Shown here: positions 18,474 to 31,187 of the stretch, piece by piece
Position numbering within the stretch: the stretch's first letter is position 1
How the letters are laid out: each line of letters begins with the position of its first letter
DNA from: Xenoacremonium recifei
Taxonomy: Eukaryota; Ascomycota; Sordariomycetes; Hypocreales; Nectriaceae
Length of the DNA: 33,045 bases
Direction: 5' to 3'
Assembly: GCA_012184525.1 (NCBI GenBank)
Contig: WOFQ01000131.1
Span: 1-33,045, forward strand
The notes under the pieces: generated by a model
What the model was told of the DNA's origin: nothing
Database searches by the model: none
Seen by the model: only the letters and a program-made list of their open reading frames with translations
Program-made: the position numbers and the translations under genes

Positions 18474-20553
18474 ATGCTCTTCACATCCGTTATTGGTCTT
18501 CTCACTCTTAGAGGGATAGCTTTAGCCCAGGTCAGTAGTCAGAAAACGTATGACTATATTGTCGTTGGGTCAGGCCCGGGAGGTGGTCCTTTGGCGTGAG
18601 TTTGTCTTTACATGTTCGCAAAGCGGGCTCTTCCTGAAATTCTAAGGGCAAATCTCGCTCGCAAGGAGCATTCGGTTCTCCTTTTAGAAGCAGGTGAGGA
18701 CAATGGCAGGAGTCTTCTGCAGCAGACGCCCCCGTTGTATGGTTTGATTTTCGAATCTTCAACGATATAGTGATTAATTCTCGATAAAGCTCCAATTTCG
18801 TTGCCGAGAATCCAACCATGTCGTGAGATTTCTTTGTGAACCACTTCGAAGATCTAGAGGAAGCTCGTAAGGATAACAAGTACACGTATAGGCTAAATAA
18901 CGGAAACTATTATGTCGGCCTCGACCCTCCCGAGGGCGCAGAGCCGTTGGGAGTTCTTTATCCTCGAAGTGGCACCCTGGGCGGATGTAGTAATTATAAC
19001 GCCATGTTGCTTGTACTTCCCCCAGACGAAGACTGGGATGATATCGCAAACCTGACTGGAGATGCCACCTGGTCAGCCTCAAACATGCGGAAGTATTTCA
19101 AGGATGCCGAGAAATGCAACTATCTTCCGAACGGTACTCCAGGACATGGCTTCAATGGCTGGTTAGGTGTAAGCTTCGATATGACCTTTCCGATGTTACT
19201 ATCCAACTAACACGCAATATCCCAGTCAAATTAAAATGACCTGTGTTTTTTCGCTTTCGATCCTGGCTATATGGACTTCGTCCAGGCTGGTATGAAAACA
19301 GTCGGGGACTTGAATGCGCCCGATCCCGAAAATATTGTCAATTTGCTTAGCCGAGACATAAACCGGAAGGATCCAAAACGCTACCAGCTAAACGCATTAT
19401 ACAATATCCCACTCCATGTCGATATCAACCGGAGAAGGAGTAGTTCTCAGACCTATCTCCGGGAAACCGTTAACACCTTGAGGATGACGGTTCTCAGCGG
19501 CATCCTTTGACCATTAGTACAAGTTCTCTTGCCTCCAAAGTCCTGCTTGACCAGACGGGATCCAAGCCTCGCGCCACTGGTGTGGAGTACCTCGCCGGTA
19601 AGGGATTGTATAAGGTATATCCTAGATATGACGGAACCCAAGTTCCTGTCACCATGTAGGTGATTGCTAAGAAGGAAGTCATTATAGCGGGCGACGCTTT
19701 TCACACGCCTCAGCTCTTAAAGCTCAGTGGAATCGACCCCAAGGAGGAGCTCGATTTGTTCAATATCTCGGTGATAGTTGACCTGCCCGCAGTCGGAACC
19801 AATCTTCAAGATAACTCTGAAGCTGGTGTTGAGGGGCTCGCATCTAAGGATTTCGGGAACCCCTTAGAGGACTGCACTATTCTAGCCCCAGGGAACCCAT
19901 GTCTTCGGGAGTGGGAAAGCAAGAACGGTAGTGGAGGTTATGGCTTGGGTGCTGCTCCTTTTGGAATGCTCTACAACTCCTCTCGCAGCGTGAATAAAAA
20001 CACAGACCTCTTCTTCTTCGGAGGCGGATGCGGAATCCTCCGTGGATTCTACCCCGGGTTCTCTCGCGCCACAGTGCCACCCAACACCTGGTGGTGGTCT
20101 ATTGTTAAGATGCAGCCCAAGAACCGAGCTGGAACTGTGAAAGTTCGGTCAAGAAATCCACAAGATGCTCCGGAAATCAATTTCAAATTTTTTCAAAGAA
20201 GGCGGAAACCACGATCTGGAAGCACTATCGGAAGCGTTCGAGTAGCGCGCAAGATCTATGAGACCATGAGCGCGCCGTACGTGCCGGTCAATATGACAGT
20301 TCCACCTATCCAAGGTGTCAAGGAGAACCTGACGCACGAAGTCTAGAGTCACCACGCCTCGTGCAGTTGCCCAATTGGCCCAGAGGGCGAACCCGGGACT
20401 TGTGTTGATTTCAAGTTTCGAGTTCAAGGCGTCGATGCTCTCCATGTGGTCGATGCATCTGTGTTCCCCCGTGTACCCGGAGGATTCCCGATCCTTCCCA
20501 CTTTTGTTATTAGCCAGAAGGCAACGGCAGCCATATTGGGAGACAGATACTAA
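18474..20553 (+). pseudogene. Secreted GMC flavoprotein oxidoreductase, broken
   Basis: GMC enzymes oxidise alcohols or sugars with FAD. Codons 1-18 are a signal peptide (LFTSVIGLLTLRGIALA), so the product would be extracellular or in the secretory pathway. Then come YDYIVVGSGPGGGPLAANLA, the FAD dinucleotide-binding motif, and VLLLEAGED. Intron 1 is 18596-18646 and intron 2 is 19169-19225 (branch site ctaac); both keep frame. YPRSGTLGGCSNYNAM is GMC signature 1. KKEVIIAGDAFHTPQLLKLS resembles signature 2, and the end has VVDASVFPRVPGGFPILPTF. Breaks: one or more indels near 18740-18800, TGA at 18824, TAA at 19232, a one-base loss near 19475, TAG at 19657, an extra T near 20187 with a compensating loss near 20240, and TAG at 20344. 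The stops are one transition from Trp or Gln codons. The natural end is TAA at 20551. It has about 620 codons, usual for the family. Confidence 0.9.
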
Positions 20554-21407
20554 GCCAGATATCTAAGCATAGGGGGGATCAGGGAACAAGCCCGTGGCCG
20601 CGATCAAGGAGACCATGCAGCCCATTTTACCTGTATAACTATTGTTTTCGTTCTAATCTGCTTAATTTGGAACTTTCGTAGATTTGATTTCAACACCAAG
20701 CCTATATGTAAATCAGTTTACCTCACCTCTTGAATCTCGTCATCGAAGCTAACCTTTAGTTCAAAGCAATCTCTGGTAATTATGCAAGTTTTTGAATGCT
20801 GATGAGAAGGCCCTCTTAGTGCTTTGCTCGCTTTTGAAAAGCAACCGGTGTTTTGGCGTCTTTGCCTGTAATTATGCTCATTTCTGACAGAGCGGACCTA
20901 TATGTGGCAGCAGTAGCAAGATGGCACAACTCACCACTGCGTCCAGCTCCCTTTAACATCTATCCCTCATTTCATACGATCTGGATATGGATAGGCTGTT
21001 GCTCTCTTGCGCTGGCCATTTGACGATGGGCACTCGGATCTAAATGAACTAAGTAAGCCTAGCTAAAACTTTCAGTTGTTTCTAGTAGTAATATCTTTAG
21101 CAGTCACAAAGGTCATTGGAACTCTTGCCTTCTATGAGGCGCTTCTGCCGCGGGCCTATATAAATTTGATACATGCTGTGAAACAGATCTGGTCATCTCC
21201 TCCCTCGATTTCTTGCTGACCCTTTAGGCAAACCCTTGAAAGCCTTTGTCTTCTTCAGCTCCACATTGAGTGACAGTATTGAATCAACCGTCACTTGTGT
21301 GGGACTGGCTCTTCAGAAGTGCTCACGCCCCCGAGGCAATACGCGAACGGGGTTAGAATGTTGTATACAATATTGAGTGAGGTGTTTAATACTAGAATGA
21401 CCTGTCT
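20554..21407. other. Region downstream of GMC gene, nothing identified
   Basis: Ordinary composition with stops in all frames. A promoter-like cctatataaatttg lies at 21156-21169, followed by a CT-rich stretch (tcatctcctccctcgatttc), which would suit a fungal core promoter for something to the right. No convincing coding sequence follows it. Confidence 0.3.
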
Positions 21408-21850
21408 GTGTACCACATTTACATGGCTAGGCTCACTGAAACCGCGTGCATCATCTATCAGTACCACCCGATAAAAGTATTTGGCTCATATAGTCAAGTA
21501 GCTGTGAATTTGGGTAGTTTGCGGTGCCCGTATTTGATTAGTACGGCATCGCGACGCTGGCCCACGCGTGCTACAATGGTACCTTACTGGAGACTGCCAA
21601 CGCGACACGGCAGGATAACTAACTCGAAGCTGAAAAAGTCCCCAAGAAAGGGGGCTACCTGGGCGAAAGATGGTACATCCCTAAGTAGAGCACTCCCCTG
21701 GAACCCCTGACAGCTCCTCTCATAGTGTTCAAACATGGATTCCCTAACCGAGGATTTAACAGAAAGGGCGGTATAAGGAATCGAGATGTGATATCACTCT
21801 ATCTACTGGGTGCCTACGGCTTTAGGGGAGTTGATAGGTCCTCGGCAATA
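21408..21850 (+). other. Possible decayed coding stretch
   Basis: One frame is open at 21408-21710. Another gives text such as YGIATLAHACYNGTLLETAN and PLTAPLIVFKHGFPNRGFNR with a few stops between. I recognise no family. It may be a remnant of a gene driven from the promoter-like site near 21160, or chance. Confidence 0.2.
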
Positions 21851-24540
21851 GTTCAACTGTAGGATTGGCGAGCTGGGGCACGATGACCGAGATAAATAAA
21901 CTCAAGGATATTTCGAACGCTGTAAATAAAAACGTAGAAGCATCAATAGCCCCTAGCCGCTCTAGGCCAGCAGCTTCAGACCACATTTCGGTATGCGGCT
22001 TCGTTGGCACCGTCTCTGGGATCTGAGAACTTTAGAATTGGGGTAGCTCGCAGTGGCCCGTGTTGTGAAATCGCATTGACGTCTTCCAACACTTGAAACC
22101 TGATTCGAACGGAAGCCACTTCCCGGCCCTTTCCAGATGTTCCGTAACTCCATTTATTCGTGGTCGCAAAGTTCAGTGCTGATAGTCTTGTTCGTGTTCG
22201 GACTGTTGATAGGGTGACTGGAGGATGAGGGATTAAGCTGAGCCTGATCATTGGGCCAGTCATGACTATACTTGCGCACTGGTTTGACTCAGTCATGCTA
22301 CTCCGTGACATTTTTCTTTGGTAGTGTCGTATGAGAAACTCATTTTGCCATATTCTGTGGAAGATACAGGTCTGATCCGAACAGCAGGCGCATCGATTCA
22401 GGGTGTGATTTACATTACAATGCCTTCCCGCAGGCAATGCCGAGCTGCTACGCATTCTTCACAGGACTTATTAACTCCGGAAACTTCTCTTAATATTGGA
22501 TGACGTGATTATAAAGAGAGAAAAACATGAAGTAAAATATTTGGATCATACTATGATATGCCATAAGACAACGGTTGGTTATGACTTGAGCATTCTCCTT
22601 TGATTCGACATATTGACCTAGATGAGAGATCGGGACCTTATTGATGGAGGCCATAGAAGACGGACGTTGATTCCCTATTCTACAACGCTAGGCTGGGACG
22701 AGGTTAGTTTACTCCTTCCTACTATTCTTAGACTCTTGATTCTCCTAATAGGTATACTCGAATTCTAATCGTGAAACTAGGTGTATCGCCGTGAAGTATC
22801 ATCAGCACCGAAATTCATCAAATCAGAGACTTTCCTTACCGTTCCTTACTAACCTTTTTGTATCTTCGGAGTCACTAATTTCTTTATGCCCGCAGTGTAA
22901 ATTATGCACTCTTTTTGAGAACGTTGATTAACTCAACTTACTAACCTACATATTCGCGGAGTGGGCAGACAAACCCATGCGATCTCGTGTTTGGATGAGC
23001 GACCCTCTTTGTGTAAGTAGGGAAATTAGCCTTGAAACGCCGTCAGCCTTTATGAATTACTTCACTGATCCTCATTTCCTAAGTAAAGATGCTCAGAAAA
23101 TGCAAGTGGGTGGGCTATCAGAAACGGAAGCGATACTCATATAGCCTTGCGGGAGCGGCTATTTACGGGCTTCGCAGGGCAGACAAGGGTCAATGATGAG
23201 TGTTTAGTCAAGTGGAGTGAGTGGCTCAACGGCCATAGGGCATAACGTTGAAGTGTTGGAACATTATAGCGGAACTGGATGTTGATCACTAGAGTGGTAG
23301 CATTCTCTTGCCTAATTTTCGTAAGTTGGGGCGATAGTGTACGTGACGAGGTAGCTTTCGAGGCAAGTGAACACTTTACAGATCCCTGAGTTATCACTAC
23401 CGAATGAAAGAACTGAAGATTAGTCAGAAGATTCCTCATACTCGACTTATCTTATGTTCAGTAGGAGGTGTCATTTGAGTTGTACTCGTTGTCCACTCTC
23501 GCGATGAATCGTCTTTATGTGCCAACGCTTCCAGGAGCCGCGGTACATGTTATTTATGTGAAAATATGCTCACAAAATGACCTCGGGAGACATTCTGAGA
23601 TAAGAGAAAGCTTAGTTACATGTTTTGACATTAATACGGCCAACTCCATAGCTTAATATCGGCGGAGACTGCGACGGACTAGAAGGGCCCAGCGGCGCGT
23701 AATCAGACATTGTTCTACTATCACACAAAAACTCGGCATTACGACCAAGCACCACTGAAGGCAGTACAGAAGCATTACCAACTACTAAGTTCAAAGTGTC
23801 GCAACCTCTGCTATATTGGTAGATACTATGTATACTTATTCACGCAGCTCATGACTGATAATAACAGAACCAGGAATTAGGTAAAGATTCGCAAGATCTG
23901 AGATATATTCAAGGCTATCACAAGGCTTACAACCATGGGTGCAGATAAATAGCCATAATACATCTCTTAACGGTTTTAGGATTTCGGTGGACAATCCTCC
24001 TTTTGTTCAATAGCCGACAGCACCAATCATCCTAGAAAGTGCCTCCTTAATTGAGGCAGTTTATGGATCTTCTTTTCCTTGTATATCAACAGACTATTCT
24101 TTTTCTCTATCGGTAAGTAATTAGTCAAAGCCATGGCGGGACTTCAGTCCCTTCGAAATTTCAGCCATCATCAAGGCAATGTTGACGAGTAACTACGCCA
24201 TGTCAATAAGATATCGAATAGCGACCGCCCAGTCTGGGTAGCACATATTACCGTTGGGATGTGGGTTGCATGCAGCAATTCTGGTATTCAGAGAGGGAAT
24301 ATTAACCTTCTATTAGTAACAGCATGAATATTAATCTAATATAGCCCTAGAATACTAGCAGGGGATCAGTAGACAGATTGCCAGTCTAAGACCATCCTTC
24401 CAGGGAACGCAGATACCTCTGAGGAACTCCCAAGAAACACAGCCGAAGGCCAAGGACACTGGAAGGAGATGGAGGGGAAGACTGCTCTAATGTGGACCTT
24501 AATGTCTATGAATTCATTCCTTACCAAATTGGGCAGGGTC
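21851..24540. other. Stretch without identified genes
   Basis: The longest open frame is on the minus strand, 22455-21976 (159 codons, RSSSALPAGRHCNVN...). It has no signal peptide, no repeated pattern and no family resemblance, and it overlaps other short frames. Its length is only slightly above what unselected sequence of this composition would give. There is no RIP bias, repeat or RNA gene that I can see. Confidence 0.3.
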
Positions 24541-25000
24541 TACTTGATCTTTCCACGTGTACCGTTGGCTCCTGTGTATCTGCGCTGTACTAGATCCAAT
24601 GCATATGAAGGGGTACACCTATGTCTGTGTTGGCCTTAGGGGGGGCCGTCTTCTGCCAGCCTGCTCAGAAGAAAAGCGGAAAGAAGAGTATGTATGCGGT
24701 CCAAATTCAGAGGATGGTAGAGGTCGAGTTGGACCTTCTGAGGAATATCGTCCTAGATTCGCATCGAAGGAAGCAGAAGACCGCTACCATTTCCCAATGC
24801 CTCAACTTTGGCCAAGGGTAATCCGCAGCAAGTCACCGAGATCTATCAATGGTGGGCAAGATGTTTTCACCAGTAATTAAAAGCTGGGCTGGCGTTGCAT
24901 AGCCTCTCTTATCTCAACGGTGGCAATACATCTTACGTGGGACATTGGCTGAGGGCGGGTGTTCTATTTATAGGCTAGGAACCTGAACAAAACTATAGAA
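24541..25000 (+). other. Possible coding remnant
   Basis: Two overlapping frames are open, 24557-24880 and 24621-24821. The second reads MYAVQIQRMVEVELDLLRN then SHRRKQKTATISQ, amphipathic and basic text that looks protein-like. A third frame continues with QGNPQQVTEIYQWWARCF. This pattern could be a frameshifted gene, but no family is recognised. Confidence 0.2.
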
Positions 25001-26450
25001 TAATACCCGAGTGTCGATCATCAGCTGAGTCAAGCTCATTGGGCAACCGAGAGGCAGTATTGATAAAGAATTTTGATTAAGCCGTTGGATAACAGTTAAA
25101 TTACACCAAGGGTATGAACCGTCAACCCGTCAGCTAAATCGACCGCTTCTTCTTTCGATCCTTCAAAGGAAAGTAGGATAGCAAGGTATATCGATCTGAA
25201 TGTCCTGTGTTGGCCAGGACACTGTAGAGACTCTGTGTGTGTTGGCCATGTCGGTCAACTACGGACTCGACTCAAGTCCAATCTTATGAATTTGCCTCAG
25301 ACCAACGAGAGGCCAACCTTGGCTGCCAAAGCCTCTTCGTTTTCGGGAGTCTAGACGCTCACGCGGGCTTGTAGTCTCAGGGAGACAGTCTATATGAATT
25401 GTGAATCCGGAATACGAATGTATGGATTTCGCTTGATTGAGACTCTTGGAGAGTGACAACAATGATTACGTGAGAAAATTAAGGAATGCTCAAAAGGAGA
25501 ATTAGATGCCCATTGGAGGATCTCTATGTCCTAATACCGGCATACCAAGTGATCGAAGAAAACCTTCAGCCCAAAAAGGGTACTCATCACACACTCTGAC
25601 CAAGGCATTCGCAGGATGTATCGATGATACATAACAGTGCTGGATTTGTCGCGCGACTGATTATATGATCCACAGAGTACTTTAAAAAACTCAAATGTGC
25701 TGACAAGGTCGTCTCCATCCCGAGAGGCACTACAGTGGCTACAATCTGAAAGCATCACAGAGTCGAGAAGTGTCTCTGGGCACACCCTTCGAGTGTGTCA
25801 AGATGGATGCAAGGTTTGCTTAGGTACATGTGGGTTGCGGGTTGGCCATGACAAAAACAGAGGTGTAGGTTGATCCCCAATACCGAAATAGGGCAGTCCG
25901 CAATACTATATTACATTAACGAATCGGGAACTAGAGAGAAGATGCCTCCACGAGCCGCTCATCCGGCACAATTGTACGAGAAGAGATCTTATGGTGAAAA
26001 TTTCAAACGGGAAGGCGTCTCTACTGCCCTAGAAATGTTCCGGAAATGGGGGTTCATGAGGTGGGCTGATTGCTAGTTTATTCTTAATATTCTTGGGAGA
26101 TTCCTTTGTACTTATTAGGTATAAGATGTTGAGTATTCGAGTGTTCATACATTATTCTTCCTTTATTAAAAGCTCTTATTTTCAGATGCAAGCATGTTCG
26201 CCGTATTTCTACGACTATTCTAGATATTCCGCGCGAACTCTTCTACCTCACAACTTACTTCGAGGGTGTCTATCCTTGAGCAACTGGATATATAAGGCGT
26301 GCATAATTGCTATCGCTTGGGGCATAGTTGAGGGTAATTAAACCCTACAAGAATATCATCATATCAAAGACAACCACTGATCCAAAGCTTTTACAGTAAT
26401 CTCTAATACGCCGCAGATACAATTAACCCGATTATTATAGTCCTGGTAGG
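25001..26450. other. Stretch without identified genes
   Basis: Only short frames are open (25785-25531 minus; 25870-26076, which begins at TTG; 26093-26341 plus), none with a recognisable motif. Composition is ordinary and no repeats stand out. Confidence 0.3.
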
Positions 26451-26852
26451 ATGTCGAATTTGCAAACCTCAAGCCTGATTGACACTCTCAAAGTACCCTT
26501 CCATAGAATGGGATTGAGTATCCTGGTTCTTGCGGGTAGAAAGGATATAATCGGGACTATTGTGTACCTTCTAGTGAACATGATAGTGAACATGATAGCG
26601 CTCATAATAGGCCTTGTGGCAATGCTTGTGATAGAGCCTCTGCTAGAGCTGGCATATGAGTTAGATCTCTTGGAAAAGGATCCTGAAGAACTATTAATGT
26701 CATATTTTCCTGGCGAGATTTCAGGCTTTGGGTCACCCAGCGAGAGTTCGGAGTTGAGAAAAGGCCGCCTTATCCGCCTGGTAAAGGAGGAACTGTCCGT
26801 GGTAGTGTCTGATCTTTGTAGGCAGTATCGCCTGCTCTGTCGCGTGTTCTAG
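26451..26852 (+). CDS. Hypothetical small membrane protein (uncertain)
   Basis: This is a 133-codon frame from ATG to TAG with no family I recognise. Residues about 38-70 form a strongly hydrophobic segment (TIVYLLVNMIVNMIALIIGL, then VAMLVIEPLLELAYEL) able to span a membrane. An acidic, Glu-rich part and a basic C-terminal part (RKGRLIRLVKEEL) follow. The hydrophobic part contains an exact 12-base tandem duplication, gtgaacatgata twice, giving VNMI-VNMI. There is no intron and no neighbour to suggest function. It is the most protein-like frame between 20.6 and 32.6 kb, but it may still be a fragment or chance. Confidence 0.3.
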   Translation: MSNLQTSSLIDTLKVPFHRMGLSILVLAGRKDIIGTIVYLLVNMIVNMIALIIGLVAMLVIEPLLELAYELDLLEKDPEELLMSYFPGEISGFGSPSESSELRKGRLIRLVKEELSVVVSDLCRQYRLLCRVF

Positions 26853-29800
26853 ATCCTCGGCGGTCTCAGCTTGGTGGCTTTGTGGCATAGAAGGGTCGAC
26901 TAAAGCTTCAACAAGTGGAACGAGCCATGTAGATAAACACGCATAGAAATTTAAAAAGAGTAATTCGAAATACTTTGCCAGATGCGCGGGGGAGAATATT
27001 TCAATATAGCAGGCACCAGTTGTTCAAGATTACTACATCACAGCCTCATAGCATGCTCCTCCTGGCCCCGTAAGTTAGATATTCAGTAAGTCCGTATTCT
27101 ATTTCTACGAAACTGACACTCAGTCTCTTCGCTCTCGCCGGGGCAAAATATGGTAAGACAGCAGCATCAGAGGCCTCTACGTCCTCGCTGAGTTTAGTCT
27201 CAGCAGTGATATAGCTTCCGCGGTTTTCCACAAAGGGCTCCATAGACATGTTCCTAGCACGGGCCTCGGCCATTAAACATAGCACAATCAATGATTTGCT
27301 TGGCGAGAAGCAAGTGACAGTCTTCATCTCGAATAATGGATGTACACACGAATCAACCAGGTTTGCGCCTGCTCACGATACAACTTCAACGCTTTGCTCC
27401 GTCAGTTTGGAGATTGTTCACTCCGCACTCCCTTTCCCCGTTTTAAAGATAAGTAAGAACTCTGTGCGTTAGGGTAGAACAGTAATCCGGGAATCTACAC
27501 TTCGGTCCGGTATGGAGCAGGTGTTTGTCTCGATAATTCTGAAAAGCGAGGTGAGGCTTGATAACTACTGGAAGCTCTAGTATATTTAAAACTAAATATG
27601 CATTCTGTGTTTAGTAGTCCCGGAATCCTATTCTCTGTAAATATATGAAAAGATGAAATATCAGTTCTCCAGAATAGAACCCACAAGCAAATAGCTTTAA
27701 TATCTTTTAAGCTATCTTAACTTAGCATTTTCACCACATAAGCAAGGCCAACCCCCTACTCACTCAGATAAGTCCTATCAAGCTGTACATCTAAACAGAT
27801 GTTCAGACGGTGTCTCAAACCTCAGTTTTGGACGTTCCATTGACCATACCTTGGGCCCTGAATGGGTTTTCTTGAACAAGAGACAGAAATACAACAGTAG
27901 CTTCCCAAAAAAGGGATCAACCCTTTTTGCGGGCTCAAAGCGCCAATGTCGGCCCTGAATAAGCCACCCTGACGACGATAAGAGAGCTTAAGTAACTTAA
28001 CGTTCCACCCGTATTCGTGAGTCTCCTTTCCTACAAAGATGCCAGTAAAATGGTGGCCGATAGTGCTTCTGCCAAACTGCTGTCCACAAACTGTCCCCAC
28101 AGACAAGACGCCTCAGTCCGATTCTATGGAGAAGGCCGACGACACGGTTTGACAACCTAAGTCCTACTTGAGGAACGACTGCATGGAGTGAGTCAACGAT
28201 ATTACTTGACAGTGTTTTTTATCCTGCCCAAGAAAAATGAATACAAAGGATAATAGTTTTGGCAATAGGCAATACGGTTAGAAATATGGTTTGTCATCTT
28301 CAAGAAAATATCATGGGTGCTTCTGTGAAGAAAGTTCTGGATAAAGACCAATAATTCGAAAGACACAATACACTATTCAGGGAGCCCCTATTGGATAAGA
28401 CTAGCCACTCCGGCGGCAGACGCTTGCTTTGCTCCTCAAGGAGAACTGCATTTGTATGCCGAGGCAGCACTACAACAACAGAATATGGTGTGTGTTGACT
28501 TTTCATGTGTTTGGTGAAGCCAGGAGACTAAGAGGTAACATTGGCGGGCGAGCAAGGTCAAGAAAACCCGACTGGTCCATAAAGGGGATGTGAGAGGAGT
28601 TTTGTAGAAGAAACCGAAAGCTTGATACTAGCTAGTATAGGGCGTAACTTCTCCTAGAAGTACACCGAAAGAGCTCAAACATCAAGTGATGGTGCCAGTT
28701 CTAGTCGAAATACAGTGTTCCCAACACAGAGTTACATGTTGTGAACCGCGTTAGCAGCTTCTTCCGAGGCTCTAGATATTACCATTACTACAGCTGGTTC
28801 TCCCTCCCGACAGAGATGCGACAGAGAGCCCTATCTAAGTTTCACGGTGTCACACGTGTTAGCATCTCAGTGAAGGGCGGCTTTAGGAGCATACTCTGGA
28901 TGCTCTATAGTCTATATGGATCTCATGCCTATGTTGCCACTCTAATAATTAACAAACGAGCTGGTCAGGGGCCCAGCCTTCGAAAGTAAAGGCGTTCACT
29001 TGTGCTGAGGGCCTACATGGTAGTTTTTTGATAGAGAGGATATCATCAACTGCAGGAACTCTTAATCGTGGACACTGGTTGATGATTGGTCAGGACTAAA
29101 GGCAGCTGGCAATACGTCATATAGTATATTAAAGCAGTAGAAATACTACTGCCTATGTTAAGACGTCAGAAGACGGTTTCCTTTGTGAAAAAAGTAAATT
29201 AGAATATAGCCCATACGGGTGACTGAAAGAGACAAAAAATTAAATTGAGCAGCACAATGATTACTAAGCTGGACTCAGCTAATAGGATGCCCGACTGGCG
29301 CCCGTCTATCTTGGTACTACTACTCTTCGGGTATCAGATCTCTGAGAGTTTAATCAGGGATTTTCCATAGATTAAAAGTCTCGCCATTATGAGGCTGCAT
29401 TTAGAGAAGGATTCAGGGGCGACTTTGAACAGCCTATGGAGAGAAACCCAATAACCTCTGAGCTGCGGGGCGAAAGGTTACATCCATATGTTTAATCACG
29501 TATGTTAACCGCCTGGCACTTGGTTCCGGTATATGTTTTGGAAAATTCTCAGCGCAGTATACTCCTGAGGGCTTGAAACCGAAAGTCTCATGGATTGATA
29601 TTGGTCTTGATGGTAACTCGACGTATATAGAATATCTGGATAGGGGATCTCTTGGGGATTTCTGAAGTCGTGCCATTCGATATTTGCCATGATTGACTTG
29701 ATGAAATCCAACGGAGGGATTGAAACAAAGCGAGAATGTTCAGCCTCCGCGTGAGGCTCTGGCTAAGGTATGTCTCTAGGACTTTCGATGAATCCTAGAT

Positions 29801-31187
29801 CTAGTCTCCCAACCAAAGCTAGATTTTCATGGTACACTGGTACCTTGAAGAGCGACACAACCACCCATCGGCGAATCAAGTGCGAAGAGGGGAACCAAAG
29901 TATGAACCTCATTCAGCAGACATCTTGGTGATTCACAAGCTCGCTGCCTCCTTACACAAGCCCCACGGGATATCCTTTCGGTAGAAAGACGATTTAGTGG
30001 ACATTGAGAGTCACAAAGATAAGAATACTTACGGGGGCTCCATGGAAGTTGTTTAGTGATCTATACAAGAAGCCGTATGGATACCATATAGTCAAATCAT
30101 GGAATCAAAACTCGTGGGTTCGTCTCAAAACTATGATCTCCATCTGTTGCTCTACTCTGTGCACCAACCAATCCTCAGGTAGGGCTATAGTCAAGTTATA
30201 TCAACTACTTCCTTACGTCGAACTCAGACCGGATGTTCTATTACTCCAAGGCAAAATTGAAGGAGTATAACAAACACTTCGAAAGTCCGCTTATCTAGCA
30301 AGCCATTGCCGATGCATTTCAGTTATCATAAAAGAACATATGGAGTGAACGGCGACGGACTTGAGAGCCTCCAATCATTATCAGTCACTTATTCTATTGG
30401 AGAACAGCCCACCTTAAGTTCCACTAATGTCCGAAACTGCAACGTTAGGGAGGTATCACTCTAGAATTAGTCACGGCCACTCTAATCGGACTGTCTGGAG
30501 ACGAGGGTAACAATAAGTGGGCATTAACTAGGATCTGCTTGATTCAAAGTTTTCACGAACAGTCCACTCCTCTCGGAAGATATTGCGAATTTGAGATATA
30601 GGACAAGATCACGTCCCACATGGTACTCATCGTCTAGACAACAGATCCCCGAAAATCGGCCGATACGAAGTGCTTCTCGATTTACGGCATTGCAATCGTC
30701 ATCACGGTAGTTACAAAAGCTTGTCAGGATCCAGAGGGTGCGCTGATAATGTAGAATCATTTCTTAGGCAGACCTCTCTCCGATCCTTCTCCCTCTGGTG
30801 TGTCTCGGGAGCTAGGGCGATTCTGAAAACTGGAGATAGGAGGTGGTTTACGGAACGTGGTGGGCAACGGTCAAATGACTGTAATGTGCTGTGCAGGAGA
30901 AAATTGGGTTGGTGGCATGGCTGGGCAGGTTACTGGACTTGGAGATTCGCAGGTGCAACCTTGATAGTGATGACCCCACTCGTGCTTTTATGCCGAGCTG
31001 CATAACAGTGGACTGTGGCTGGGTGCGACACTTAAAGGTCAGGGCTTGTGTGGGGTTAGTCTCCTGTTAAGGTGATATCTGTGCCGGTGAGGCGAACACC
31101 TTAGTCATCGGACCGTACAAAACGGTTCTCTGGGCGTCGAGTCCCCACAAGCGAGCCAAGATAGTAGACAATGACCTGACTCCAGCA
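26853..31187. other. Stretch without identified genes
   Basis: There are several short frames on both strands (27327-27046 and 28106-27822 minus; 28741-28989 and 30670-31005 plus), some starting at non-ATG codons and none with a family motif. The frame 27327-27046 has fairly protein-like composition (YITAETKLSEDVEASDA). There is no RIP bias and no clear repeat. Confidence 0.3.

Noticed and set aside
18532..19082. Overlapping minus-strand open frames of 78-117 codons.
   Set aside because: They are antisense to the GMC coding region, whose plus-strand reading has clear family motifs.
21564..21579. acgcgtgctacaatgg, identical to a well-conserved stretch of bacterial or organellar small-subunit rRNA.
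   Set aside because: The bases on both sides do not follow the rRNA sequence beyond a few scattered matches, so no rRNA fragment is claimed. A covariance-model search would settle it.
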